Shown: in pieces, positions 1 through 6,818 of the stretch
Layout of the letters: every line of letters begins with the position of its first letter
Position numbering within the stretch: position 1 is the stretch's first letter
Source: an uncultured Eubacterium sp.
GTDB taxonomy: Bacteria; Bacillota; Clostridia; Lachnospirales; Lachnospiraceae
NCBI GenBank assembly: GCA_947384955.1
Contig: CANDJC010000043.1
Coordinates: 1 to 36,474 of the forward strand
DNA length: 36,474 bases
Direction: 5' to 3'
Made by a program: the position numbers and the translations under genes
Notes under the pieces: model-generated
What the model was told of the DNA's origin: nothing
The model's input: the letters and a program-made list of their open reading frames with translations, nothing else
Database searches by the model: none

Positions 1-659
1 AATTGCATAATCCAGATTTTAACCGTGTGCAATTCGAGGCGGTTAAAAATGAGGCAGGATTAAATCGTTTTGTAATGACGCCAGCTAAGTGGATTACACA
101 GATGAATGCCATTGGCATCGTTTCAAAAGCGGGACGATATGGCGGAACATATGCTCATAGTGATATTGCTATGTCGTTTGCAACATGGATTTCTCCTGAA
201 TTTCAATTGTATATTATGAAAGATTACAGGAGATTAAAGACAGACGAGAATAGTCGATTATCTTTGAACTGGAATTTGAATAGAGAAATTTCTAAATTGA
301 ATTACAGGATACATACAGATGCAATTAAGGATAATTTGATTCCGCCAGAATTATCACCTGCACAGATGGCGTATACCTATGCTAATGAAGCAGATTTGCT
401 GAATGTTGTTTTGTTTGGAAAAACAGCAAAGCAGTGGAAAGATGAGAATCCGACTGTAAAAGGAAATATGCGGGATGTGGCAACACTGAATCAATTATTA
501 GTGCTTGCGAATCTGGAAAGTTATAATGCTGTTTTGATTAATCAGGGGAAGAATCAGAGAGAACGAATGGAATTGCTTCGGCAGTTAGCAGTACAACAGT
601 TACAAACATTGGAGGCAGTAAGTTTGAATAATCTTCCCCAATTAACAGATAAAACATAA
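1..659 (+). CDS. KilA-N domain protein, 5' end outside the window
   Basis: The reading frame is open from the first base, and codon 3-5 (TTG) is most likely an internal Leu rather than a start. KilA-N proteins carry a WEQLHNPDFN-like segment here, so I estimate that about 60 N-terminal residues are missing. The visible part has the second half of the KilA-N fold, with NRFVMTPAKWI, GIVSKAGRYGGTYAH and FATWISPEFQLYIMKDYRRLK. A charged helical C-terminal region follows and ends LPQLTDKT. KilA-N is a DNA-binding domain of phages and large DNA viruses that also occurs in stand-alone bacterial proteins; a specific role cannot be given. It is followed directly by a GIY-YIG remnant, which points to an old phage or island edge. 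The family call is fairly sure; the function is unknown. Confidence 0.8.
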   Translation, partial: LHNPDFNRVQFEAVKNEAGLNRFVMTPAKWITQMNAIGIVSKAGRYGGTYAHSDIAMSFATWISPEFQLYIMKDYRRLKTDENSRLSLNWNLNREISKLNYRIHTDAIKDNLIPPELSPAQMAYTYANEADLLNVVLFGKTAKQWKDENPTVKGNMRDVATLNQLLVLANLESYNAVLINQGKNQRERMELLRQLAVQQLQTLEAVSLNNLPQLTDKT

Positions 660-660
660 T

Positions 661-855
661 TTTAAAATTGTATTTTGTGATAATGTTAATTTGAACAAAG
701 CACATATAAAATATTTGGAAAATCATCTTTATATTTCGGCGAAAGAATTTAAAAGATACGAAGTAGTAAACAATAATGTGCCTGCAGAAGCATCAATATG
801 GGAATCTGGTAATACCGTTGAGTGTGTCGTGTTGATGTCACGGGTGGAGAAATGA
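661..855 (+). pseudogene. C-terminal remnant of a GIY-YIG nuclease family protein
   Basis: The frame starting FKIVFCDNVNLNKAHIKYLE and ending at TGA 853-855 reads as about 64 residues with no start codon of its own. The segment NLNKAHIKYLENHLY followed by AKEFKRYEVVNNN matches my memory of the region after the nuclease domain in stand-alone GIY-YIG proteins (typical form: NLNKAHIKYLE...A..A.RYEVVN...P). The catalytic GIY-YIG half is absent, and the frame is closed upstream by TAA at 643-645. This is a gene remnant fused by deletion to the end of the KilA-N gene. The call rests on recall of the family and was not searched. Confidence 0.5.
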
Positions 856-887
856 AATAGCGGAAAAGTGCAGAAAACAAAGGGTTT

Positions 888-936
888 CCGGGAGTTGGAA
901 CAGTTTGGGAAAATTGTTCCGGCTCTCGGATTTTTT
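888..936 (+). terminator. Rho-independent terminator
   Basis: A 14-bp stem (888-901 with 916-929, including three G-U pairs) has a 14-nt loop and is followed by six T residues at 931-936. It sits 32 bases after the GIY-YIG remnant and would end transcription of the KilA-N region. From here to about 1310 (more than 300 bases) I see no gene, only AT-rich sequence without a convincing promoter. Confidence 0.7.
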
Positions 937-1323
937 GTTTGTTGTATTGTGCGGAAACATATCCACTGCTTTTTGGGTGGGATAGCTGAGCTGACAGGTT
1001 AGATATAGGGTATGTTATGGAGATAGGATTGTTAAGGGCAGGCTGAGTGGATAATTTAGTGATATGGTGTGTCTTGTATGTTGCTGGTCAATCCGTGATT
1101 AAATATCAGATTGAAAAATATTGAATCTGCAAATTTATGCTTGCTATTGCCGGGCTGTCCTCATATAATTCATGACAATAAAGCTGGAGAAAACAGGCGG
1201 TGATGTATTGAGAAACCGGGTAATATGCAGATGGTTTTAGAAGATACAAAAAATAAAAAATTTGAAAATCTCCATAATAGATTCAAAAAAGTATGTTATG
1301 ATTCCATATCAGGAGGTGGCTCT

Positions 1324-1995
1324 ATGCAAAATATTTTAATTGTAGAGGACGATTTATCTATACAAGCGTTGCTGCATGATTTCATACAGGAAGCCGGATA
1401 TAGTGTTGTATTGGCGGCTGACGGGGTGGAAGCCCTTGCCAGATATTCCGAACAGACCTTTGATTTGATACTGCTTGATATTATGCTCCCCAAAATAGAT
1501 GGGTACGGCGTTTGTGAGGTTATCCGTCAAAAATCAGATGTACCCATTATCATGCTCACAGCATTGGATGACGAAGAAAACCAGCTTAAGGGGCTGGACT
1601 TACAAGCTGATGATTATATCACAAAGCCTTTTTCTATGCCTGTATTGCTGCGGAAAATTGCCGCTGTTTTACGCCGTTCTTCAAAGCAGAATGATATTCC
1701 TCAGACTATGAACTATAAGGATTTAACACTGGATTTAGATGGGTACAAGGTTTATACAAAAGGAGAAAACATTGATTTAACGCCCCGCGAGTTTGAAATA
1801 CTGCGGGAACTGCTGATACATAAGGGCAGAATTTTAACGAGGCAAAACCTGTTACAAACCTTATGGAAGTATGAGTTTTTTGGAGAAGAACGAATTATTG
1901 ATACACACATAAAGAACCTGCGAAAAAAACTTGGCGCTGCTGACTACATAGAAACGATTAGAGGGGTGGGATATAGAATTGATAAGGAAGATTAA
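1324..1995 (+). CDS. OmpR/PhoB-type response regulator
   Basis: This is a DNA-binding response regulator of 223 residues. The receiver domain (about 1-115) has the acidic pair E8-D9-D10, phospho-acceptor D52 in LILLDIMLPK, T79 and K101 in TKPF. A winged-helix output domain (about 125-222) ends NLRKKLGAADYIETIRGVGYRI. I chose ATG 1324 because AGGAGGTGG lies 5-13 bases upstream and the receiver fold begins at once; the longer frame from 1225 adds a non-homologous tail. The stop overlaps the start of the sensor kinase by 17 bases, so the two are translationally coupled and are partners. The signal and target genes are not shown; the lipoprotein two genes on is a candidate target. Confidence 0.93.
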   Translation: MQNILIVEDDLSIQALLHDFIQEAGYSVVLAADGVEALARYSEQTFDLILLDIMLPKIDGYGVCEVIRQKSDVPIIMLTALDDEENQLKGLDLQADDYITKPFSMPVLLRKIAAVLRRSSKQNDIPQTMNYKDLTLDLDGYKVYTKGENIDLTPREFEILRELLIHKGRILTRQNLLQTLWKYEFFGEERIIDTHIKNLRKKLGAADYIETIRGVGYRIDKED

Positions 1996-3382
1996 AAGCC
2001 GATTGTCTGTTAAAGTTTTTTTGCTGACATTGTTATTGATAGCGGTGTGCTGTTTTACAACATATAGTTTCATTTTACAGGCTGCCCCCAAAAACTATCA
2101 GTATGACATAGAAGATGTCGATTTGGAGATTAGTTTTTTGCCAAATGAATTATCGAAAACCGAAAAGGAATACGCTTATATCTTTCTTGAAGACGAGTCT
2201 GACTGGATAGAGGAACAATACGAAAATGAATTTGAGCTGCATTTCTTTCAGTCTGACGGACAGGAAGTGAGCTTACATGATATTAACCAACTTGTCGGTG
2301 GGCAGATTACAGATTTTGATAAAGTTGAAAAAACAAAACCCTACACCGCTTCATTTGCTGATAGCGATTCGATTTATACGTTATTGGTAACAAGGAATAC
2401 TGCAAAACATACCCAGACAGAAGAAGCGATACAAGGGACGCTCCCGGTGCTTTGCCTTGTCGTATTGTTAGGTTCTATCATTTCAGCCTTTTTCTATTCA
2501 TGGTATATGACTGCGCCTATTAAGAAAGTGAGCAAACTTTCAAAGCAAATGGCAGATATGGATTTTAGCGGATTTTGTTCTGCCGGGCGCACTGATGAAA
2601 TAGGCGTGTTATCTGACAGCCTGAATACACTCTCCCGGAAATTGGTGGTGGCTCTTTCTGAATTGCAGGAAGCCAATCAAAAGTTACAAGCTGACATTGA
2701 CATGGAAAGGCAGCTTGAAAAACAGCGGGTAGAATTTTTTGCAGCAGCTTCCCATGAATTAAAAACGCCTATCACCATTATCAAAGGACAGCTTCAAGGT
2801 ATGCTCTATCAAGTGGGACGCTATAAAGACCGGGAAACATATCTTGCACAGTCTTTGGAAATTACGGACACTTTGGGAAAAATGGTACAGGAGCTTTTAA
2901 CAATATCCCGATTAGATACTCCGGGTTATACTTGCAAAAAAAGCAATCTTAATCTTAGCAATTTCATAATTGACCGCATTACAGTGTTTGAAGATTTATT
3001 CATGCAAAAGGATTTGACAGTTGAACAATCCATATCCCCGGAGATTTATATTTTAGGCGATATGCAGCTACTTCAAAAAGCATTGGATAATCTTTTGGGA
3101 AATGCGGCGGCGTATTCGGGAGCCGGAAATCAAGTATTGATAAAGTTATGGAAAGAAACTGAAACAACCACCCTTACGATTGAGAATACAGGCGCACATA
3201 TCCCCGACGAAGCTATTTCCAAACTGTTTGAACCATTTTACAGGGTAGACCAGTCAAGAAACAGGCAGACAGGCGGTACAGGTTTAGGATTGTATATTGT
3301 AAAAACAATTCTTGATTTGCATGGTGCGAAAATTGAAATTGCTAATACTATTCAAGGTGTTATCGTTGACCTGCAGTTTTAG
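1979..3382 (+). CDS. Membrane sensor histidine kinase
   Basis: This 467-residue kinase is the partner of the preceding regulator. It has TM1 at about 12-33, an extracytoplasmic sensor region at about 34-153 rich in acidic residues, TM2 at about 154-176, and HAMP at about 177-230. The HisKA segment FFAAASHELKTPI has phospho-His H259, and the HATPase domain has an N box (DNLLGNAA) and a G box (GTGLGLYIVK). All catalytic elements are present. The start is a TTG at 1979, inside the regulator gene, preceded by a GGGGTGGG Shine-Dalgarno-like run. The sensor region is not a recognised PAS or Cache sequence. The topology resembles VanS/BceS-like kinases, but no van or bce target genes are nearby, so the stimulus is unknown. 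Confidence 0.9.
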   Translation: MIRKIKSRLSVKVFLLTLLLIAVCCFTTYSFILQAAPKNYQYDIEDVDLEISFLPNELSKTEKEYAYIFLEDESDWIEEQYENEFELHFFQSDGQEVSLHDINQLVGGQITDFDKVEKTKPYTASFADSDSIYTLLVTRNTAKHTQTEEAIQGTLPVLCLVVLLGSIISAFFYSWYMTAPIKKVSKLSKQMADMDFSGFCSAGRTDEIGVLSDSLNTLSRKLVVALSELQEANQKLQADIDMERQLEKQRVEFFAAASHELKTPITIIKGQLQGMLYQVGRYKDRETYLAQSLEITDTLGKMVQELLTISRLDTPGYTCKKSNLNLSNFIIDRITVFEDLFMQKDLTVEQSISPEIYILGDMQLLQKALDNLLGNAAAYSGAGNQVLIKLWKETETTTLTIENTGAHIPDEAISKLFEPFYRVDQSRNRQTGGTGLGLYIVKTILDLHGAKIEIANTIQGVIVDLQF

Positions 3383-3394
3383 CACTTATATTTC

Positions 3395-3426
3395 AAAGGC
3401 GGCGAGCAGTTAGCCTGCCGCTTTTT
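3395..3426 (+). terminator. Probable terminator after the two-component system
   Basis: AAAGGCGGC (3395-3403) pairs with GCCGCTTTT (3417-3425), with one G-U pair and a 13-nt loop. The T run forms the end of the 3' arm and its tail. It lies 12 bases after the kinase stop. Confidence 0.6.
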
Positions 3427-3576
3427 CTAACGCAGATTTGCGTTTCTCCACATAAAAAACATACTCAATTCAAAGCAGATTCAAGTTAGGGCGGTATTCT
3501 TTAACTGTACCTGGATATAGGTAAACAACAAATAAATATGTTGACAAAAACCGTTGTTCACAGAAAGGAGATTACT

Positions 3577-4350
3577 ATGAAAAAATGTTTACCCATCATC
3601 TCTGCTGCCCTCTTAATGGTAAGTGCGCTAACAGGATGCGCAGGACAAAATTTTTCGCCCGAACAAAACAATGCTGCTGTGCAGAGTGATGAAACTACTA
3701 TTAGCCAGCCTGTAGCGTCAACAACCGGGGCTTCAAGCCCGATCGTTTCCCCTAATGCGTCTGCTGCATATGAAAAACTGACTGCATACAAGACCGAGGG
3801 CTACGAAAAGCAAAGCATAGCCGATTTTAACGAGGCACTTGCTTCCACACCCAATGAATTGACAGAGTTCCTTGCCGCAGTAGCTGATGTGGGCAGCACC
3901 ATATCCCGTGATGACGAAAACTATGATTTCTTTAACACAACAATAAGCTTTTCTTCACATGAATTATATTGCGAGCATATGGGAGAAGAATTTACATTTA
4001 ATATGCCGCTCTCCAGACAAAGCAGACCATGCAGCTATTTGGACGAGGACGGGGAGACGGTATATGATTTTACCTGTTTCGTTGAGGCGAATGCTGCTTA
4101 TTCTATCAACGCCCCGGAACTTGTAACGGTAGCAGAACGGGATAAGGCGTTGCTGACATTCAAAGAAGAAATGCAAAATTACTTGAATGGTCTAAGTGAA
4201 GAAGAAATTGTGGGCGGCGATATCAAAAAAATGCTTAAGACCAAGTCCGCTGAACTTGCAAATAGCTTGTCTGCCCCAAATATGAAACTATCGCCTTGTG
4301 ACATTTATATGATTGAAATTCACAATGCCGGAACAGAAATCACTAAATAA
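3577..4350 (+). CDS. Exported lipoprotein of unknown function
   Basis: This is a 257-residue predicted lipoprotein. The signal peptide ends in the lipobox LTGC, with the lipidated C21 followed by AGQNFSPEQN. The next about 40 residues are a Ser/Thr/Ala/Gln-rich linker, then a soluble mixed alpha/beta domain that I cannot assign to a named family. ATG 3577 has AAAGGAG 6 bases upstream; the in-frame ATG at 3538 would add 13 residues in front of the signal peptide and has no Shine-Dalgarno sequence. It follows the two-component genes after a likely terminator, and a controlled or accessory sensing role is plausible but only inferred. It ends three bases before an IS3 remnant, so the C-terminus may have been altered by the insertion. 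Confidence 0.75.
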   Translation: MKKCLPIISAALLMVSALTGCAGQNFSPEQNNAAVQSDETTISQPVASTTGASSPIVSPNASAAYEKLTAYKTEGYEKQSIADFNEALASTPNELTEFLAAVADVGSTISRDDENYDFFNTTISFSSHELYCEHMGEEFTFNMPLSRQSRPCSYLDEDGETVYDFTCFVEANAAYSINAPELVTVAERDKALLTFKEEMQNYLNGLSEEEIVGGDIKKMLKTKSAELANSLSAPNMKLSPCDIYMIEIHNAGTEITK

Positions 4351-4352
4351 AA

Positions 4353-4816
4353 ATGAAATTACTTTATCTGAAAGTCACCGTCAGGGTATCAGAGGATGAA
4401 ACTGTTACCCTCAAGGATTATAAAGCTCTCCAGAAAGAGAACCAGCGTCTTAAGATTGAGAATGAAATATTAAAAAAAGCGACCGCCATATTCGCAAAAG
4501 AACAACAGCCTATTACTAGGCTCTGGTTCGTGAACCTTCAAATAAGCGTAAGGAGTACGAGGAATTTGCCAGGAAAGTGAAACAGGTATATGATGACTCA
4601 AAACAAAGGTACAGGGCTGTCAAAATATGCCGCGTACTGAATGATAACGGCATGCCCTGCAGCGTCAAGAGGGTGCAGAGGCATATGGCAGAACAGGGAC
4701 TGCGCTCCATCGTAGTGAAGAAATACAACCACCATGCCAATCATGGAAGCATCCCGGATGATAAGAAAAATATTCTGGGACGTAATTTTGGAACGGAGAC
4801 CATCAACCAGAAATAA
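4353..4816 (+). pseudogene. IS3-family transposase remnant (orfA end plus orfB start)
   Basis: The frame from 4353 contains the orfA tail ALQKENQRLKIENEILKKA, the leucine-zipper-like end typical of IS3-group OrfA. Near 4471 is a run of seven A before GC, resembling the A6G slippage signal used for -1 frameshifting. The -1 frame is open again from 4520 and gives the OrfB start (KQRYRAVKICRVLNDNG, then VKRVQRHMAEQGL), a Mu-B/HTH_21-like region. It breaks off at GTETINQK where family members continue with WCTDITY, so the DDE catalytic core is lost. The element is truncated at both ends and inactive. Confidence 0.85.
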
Positions 4817-4824
4817 AGTAAAAC

Positions 4825-4855
4825 GGCTATCTCCTACAGCAAATAGGGGATAGCC
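4825..4855. terminator. Hairpin, possible terminator (better on the minus strand)
   Basis: A 10-bp stem (4825-4834 with 4846-4855, one G-U pair) has an 11-nt loop. Read on the minus strand it is followed by a T-rich tract (GTTTTACTTTATTT), so it may end minus-strand transcription from the XRE gene; on the plus strand the tail is weak. The rest of 4856-5079 shows no recognisable gene. Confidence 0.45.
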
Positions 4856-5079
4856 AGCTTTAATTGTAATACAATTAGTTTCCGGTGACAATCATCGGAC
4901 ATGCTCAAATCCTATAACTGTCTCTAACCTGATTATAAATGATACCTTGCTCATTTGCAAACGTTAATTTAGGAAATGGGATGCGTTTTTCACATTCTCA
5001 CTGATTAATCTGTTTTAAGTATCTGAAAACTTCATACAGAGGTTTTGGTGCTGTTTTTCATACACTAAACGGAATACGA

Positions 5080-5157
5080 TTACAGTATCTGTTTTTTCTC
5101 AAATGTTCTTAATCTCAATTCTGCTATCTCTGCTGTTATGAGGCCGGCATCATCCAT
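5080..5157 (-). pseudogene. Short truncated reading frame downstream of the XRE gene
   Basis: On the minus strand a GGAGGA site is followed by an ATG at 5157 and 25 codons (MDDAGLITAEIAELRLRTFE...) ending at TAA 5080-5082. It starts 22 bases after the stop of the XRE regulator, the spacing of a second gene in an operon. The peptide reads like the N-terminal helix of a longer protein, so I take it as the start of a gene cut off, possibly by the neighbouring IS event. I recognise no family, and it could also be a chance small frame. Confidence 0.3.
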
Positions 5158-5179
5158 TTTTCCTTCCTCCGAAGCCATT

Positions 5180-5863
5180 TCAGTCTTTCAATTTATCAGA
5201 CTGCCTCTGCGAAAGATACGCAAGTCCTCTAAGCAAAAAATACGACACTGCCGAAAGAATGATAAAAAAGCATACTGCTGCTGCGACAGCCTGCGGGGCA
5301 GCCACGTTTTTCTTTAATATCAGGAAAAACAGGATACTAAATATTCCTGCACAGATTATGCTGACAATCAGGTCTTTCTTTGGGGTGCTTTTCACAATTG
5401 TTCCATTCCATGCTCCATTTTTTACAGTGCTGAAAATATAAATCAGACCTCCGGTGAGTAAAATTACTGTTTCTCCGATAATAAGGGACAGATTTCCTGT
5501 CATAAACATTTGTATTACAATTGTTACGACACATGCCAAAAACATAATGCCAAATGAAAGGCTTCCGGCTTTTGCTGCCCTCTGTTTTTCCAGTTCAGTA
5601 TAGTCGGAAACTTTTAATAATGTTTCTTTTAATTCGTTATCCATATGCTCACTTTTCCTTTCTCCATTTAAAATTTCTTTGATTTCCACATCGTAGTATT
5701 CAGAAATCTGCACTAAAATACTAAGGTCTGGCAGATTGGTTCCTGTTTCCCATCTGGAAACAGTTCTTCCTGAAACACCCAGAATTTCCGCCAGATGCTC
5801 CTGCGTGATTCCTTTTTCACTGCGAAGCTGTTTTAAAAAATATCCGATTTCTTTTGGATTCAC
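5180..5863 (-). CDS. XRE-family regulator with C-terminal membrane segments
   Basis: This is a 227-residue protein. Residues about 1-60 form a helix-turn-helix of the Cro/CI type (KQLRSEKGITQEHLAEILGV, then SGRTVSRWETG), followed by a linker (NGERKSEHMDNELKETLLKVSDYT) and four predicted membrane helices at about 103-122, 128-145, 166-184 and 190-210. The GTG start at 5863 is preceded by GAAAGGAGG at the right distance; the longer frame to 5920 has a non-homologous leader. HTH plus membrane proteins of this plan are common in Firmicutes and often control their own operon or an ABC exporter. Here only a truncated small frame follows, so the target is unknown. Confidence 0.85.
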   Translation of the reverse strand: MNPKEIGYFLKQLRSEKGITQEHLAEILGVSGRTVSRWETGTNLPDLSILVQISEYYDVEIKEILNGERKSEHMDNELKETLLKVSDYTELEKQRAAKAGSLSFGIMFLACVVTIVIQMFMTGNLSLIIGETVILLTGGLIYIFSTVKNGAWNGTIVKSTPKKDLIVSIICAGIFSILFFLILKKNVAAPQAVAAAVCFFIILSAVSYFLLRGLAYLSQRQSDKLKD

Positions 5864-6047
5864 AAGTTTTCCTCCTTTCGCATACAGACTACCTTTTTCT
5901 GGCACCGGAGAACACGACACAAAGCGGGAAATGCCGCTGATTTTGCACCAGACAACAGTGTCTATGCGGTTTTTATTGCTTTTTTTGACCCTGGACGGGC
6001 GTTTATACCCATTATATCGGGATTCCTGCTGACGGTGATAAGTCTGC

Positions 6048-6076
6048 TTGACAAAACAGCAGTATCATATTAAAAT
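6048..6076 (+). promoter_or_regulatory. Sigma-A promoter of the TetR gene
   Basis: TTGACA (6048-6053), a 17-bp spacer and TAAAAT (6071-6076) form a near-consensus promoter. Transcription would begin near 6083, just before the hexamer repeat, which therefore lies in the untranslated leader. Confidence 0.75.
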
Positions 6077-6092
6077 GAAAGCGGACACTTGC

Positions 6093-6140
6093 ATAAGGAT
6101 AAGAATAAGTATAAGTATAAGTATAAGTATAAGTATAAGG
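6093..6140 (+). repeat. Hexanucleotide tandem repeat (ATAAGT) in the TetR leader
   Basis: Eight consecutive 6-base units occupy 6093-6140: ATAAGG, ATAAGA, five perfect ATAAGT, and ATAAGG. The last unit runs straight into the Shine-Dalgarno sequence AAGGAGG (6137-6143). The array lies between the promoter and the start codon. Slipped-strand changes in unit number would alter leader length and ribosome access without shifting a reading frame. Confidence 0.95.
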
Positions 6141-6152
6141 AGGATGCCCTGG

Positions 6153-6734
6153 ATGGATGAAACCAGTCAGAAAATTATAGATGCCGCAATGTCACTGGTC
6201 AGAGATAAAGGATACGCAGCGACTACGACAAAGGATATTGCAAAGACAGCCGGTGTAAATGAATGCACGCTGTTTCGCAAGTTTAAGTCAAAGAAAGACA
6301 TTGTGCTGCGTGGTGTTGAGCAGGAAAAATGGCGGGGAAATCTTACACCGGAGATATTCAGGAATGTTCAATGGGAGCTTGGACCGGATTTGGAAATGTT
6401 TATGACAAAATATATGGAAAAGATGACGCCGGATTTTGTCAGGCTGTCTATCGGTCTCAGAGCGCCGCAGATTTATGAGGAGGCAGCCCCTCTTGTGATG
6501 AAAGTACCCCAGGCTTTCTTATCTTCACTGATACAGTATTTTCAGGAGATGGAACAGAGGGGGAAGCTTGCGCATATGGATTTTGAGTGTCTGGCCCTGA
6601 TTATTTTTTCCAGTACCTTTGGATATACATTTCTGAGTGCATCCTTTGATAAAAAACTGTTTAAAACTGGCAGGGAGCAGTATATTAAACAGACAGTGGC
6701 AGCTTTTATTCAGGGACTGCCTGGGTGGAAATAA
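6153..6734 (+). CDS. TetR/AcrR-family regulator
   Basis: This is a 193-residue regulator. The N-terminal HTH is clear: IIDAAMSLVRDKGYAATTTK, then DIAKTAGVNECTLFRKFKSK, a typical TetR helix-turn-helix with the FRKFKSKKD tail. The C-terminal helical ligand domain (about 60-193) is not of a recognised subtype. I chose ATG 6153 because AAGGAGG ends 9 bases upstream; the in-frame ATG 6144 abuts the Shine-Dalgarno sequence, and the longer frame would translate the hexamer repeat as an Ile-Ser run. It is followed after a 30-bp palindrome by an acetolactate synthase gene, which is the obvious candidate target along with itself. Confidence 0.88.
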   Translation: MDETSQKIIDAAMSLVRDKGYAATTTKDIAKTAGVNECTLFRKFKSKKDIVLRGVEQEKWRGNLTPEIFRNVQWELGPDLEMFMTKYMEKMTPDFVRLSIGLRAPQIYEEAAPLVMKVPQAFLSSLIQYFQEMEQRGKLAHMDFECLALIIFSSTFGYTFLSASFDKKLFKTGREQYIKQTVAAFIQGLPGWK

Positions 6735-6736
6735 AG

Positions 6737-6766
6737 TTACGGTACTGTCAAGGGATAGTACCGTAA
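6737..6766. promoter_or_regulatory. 30-bp palindrome, candidate TetR operator
   Basis: TTACGGTACTGTC (6737-6749) and GATAGTACCGTAA (6754-6766) are inverted repeats with 12 of 13 matched positions around AAGG. The site lies between the TetR stop and the ilvB-like gene. It has no T tract on the plus strand, so it fits an operator for a dimeric or double-dimeric TetR better than a terminator, though a terminator role is not excluded. Confidence 0.5.
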
Positions 6767-6818
6767 AAAAATACACAGTAAGCAAGCAAGTACATGCATT
6801 AAAAAGGAGGAATATGCT

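Noticed and set aside
1979-3382. VanS vancomycin sensor
   Set aside because: The topology is similar, but no vanH/A/X or other glycopeptide genes are nearby and the sensor domain is not recognisably VanS.
6093-6140. CRISPR array
   Set aside because: The units are 6 bases in direct tandem without spacers.
6048-6152. Longer TetR frame that would translate the hexamer repeat as an Ile-Ser run
   Set aside because: It begins on the TTGACA of the promoter itself and has no ribosome site; AAGGAGG clearly serves ATG 6153.
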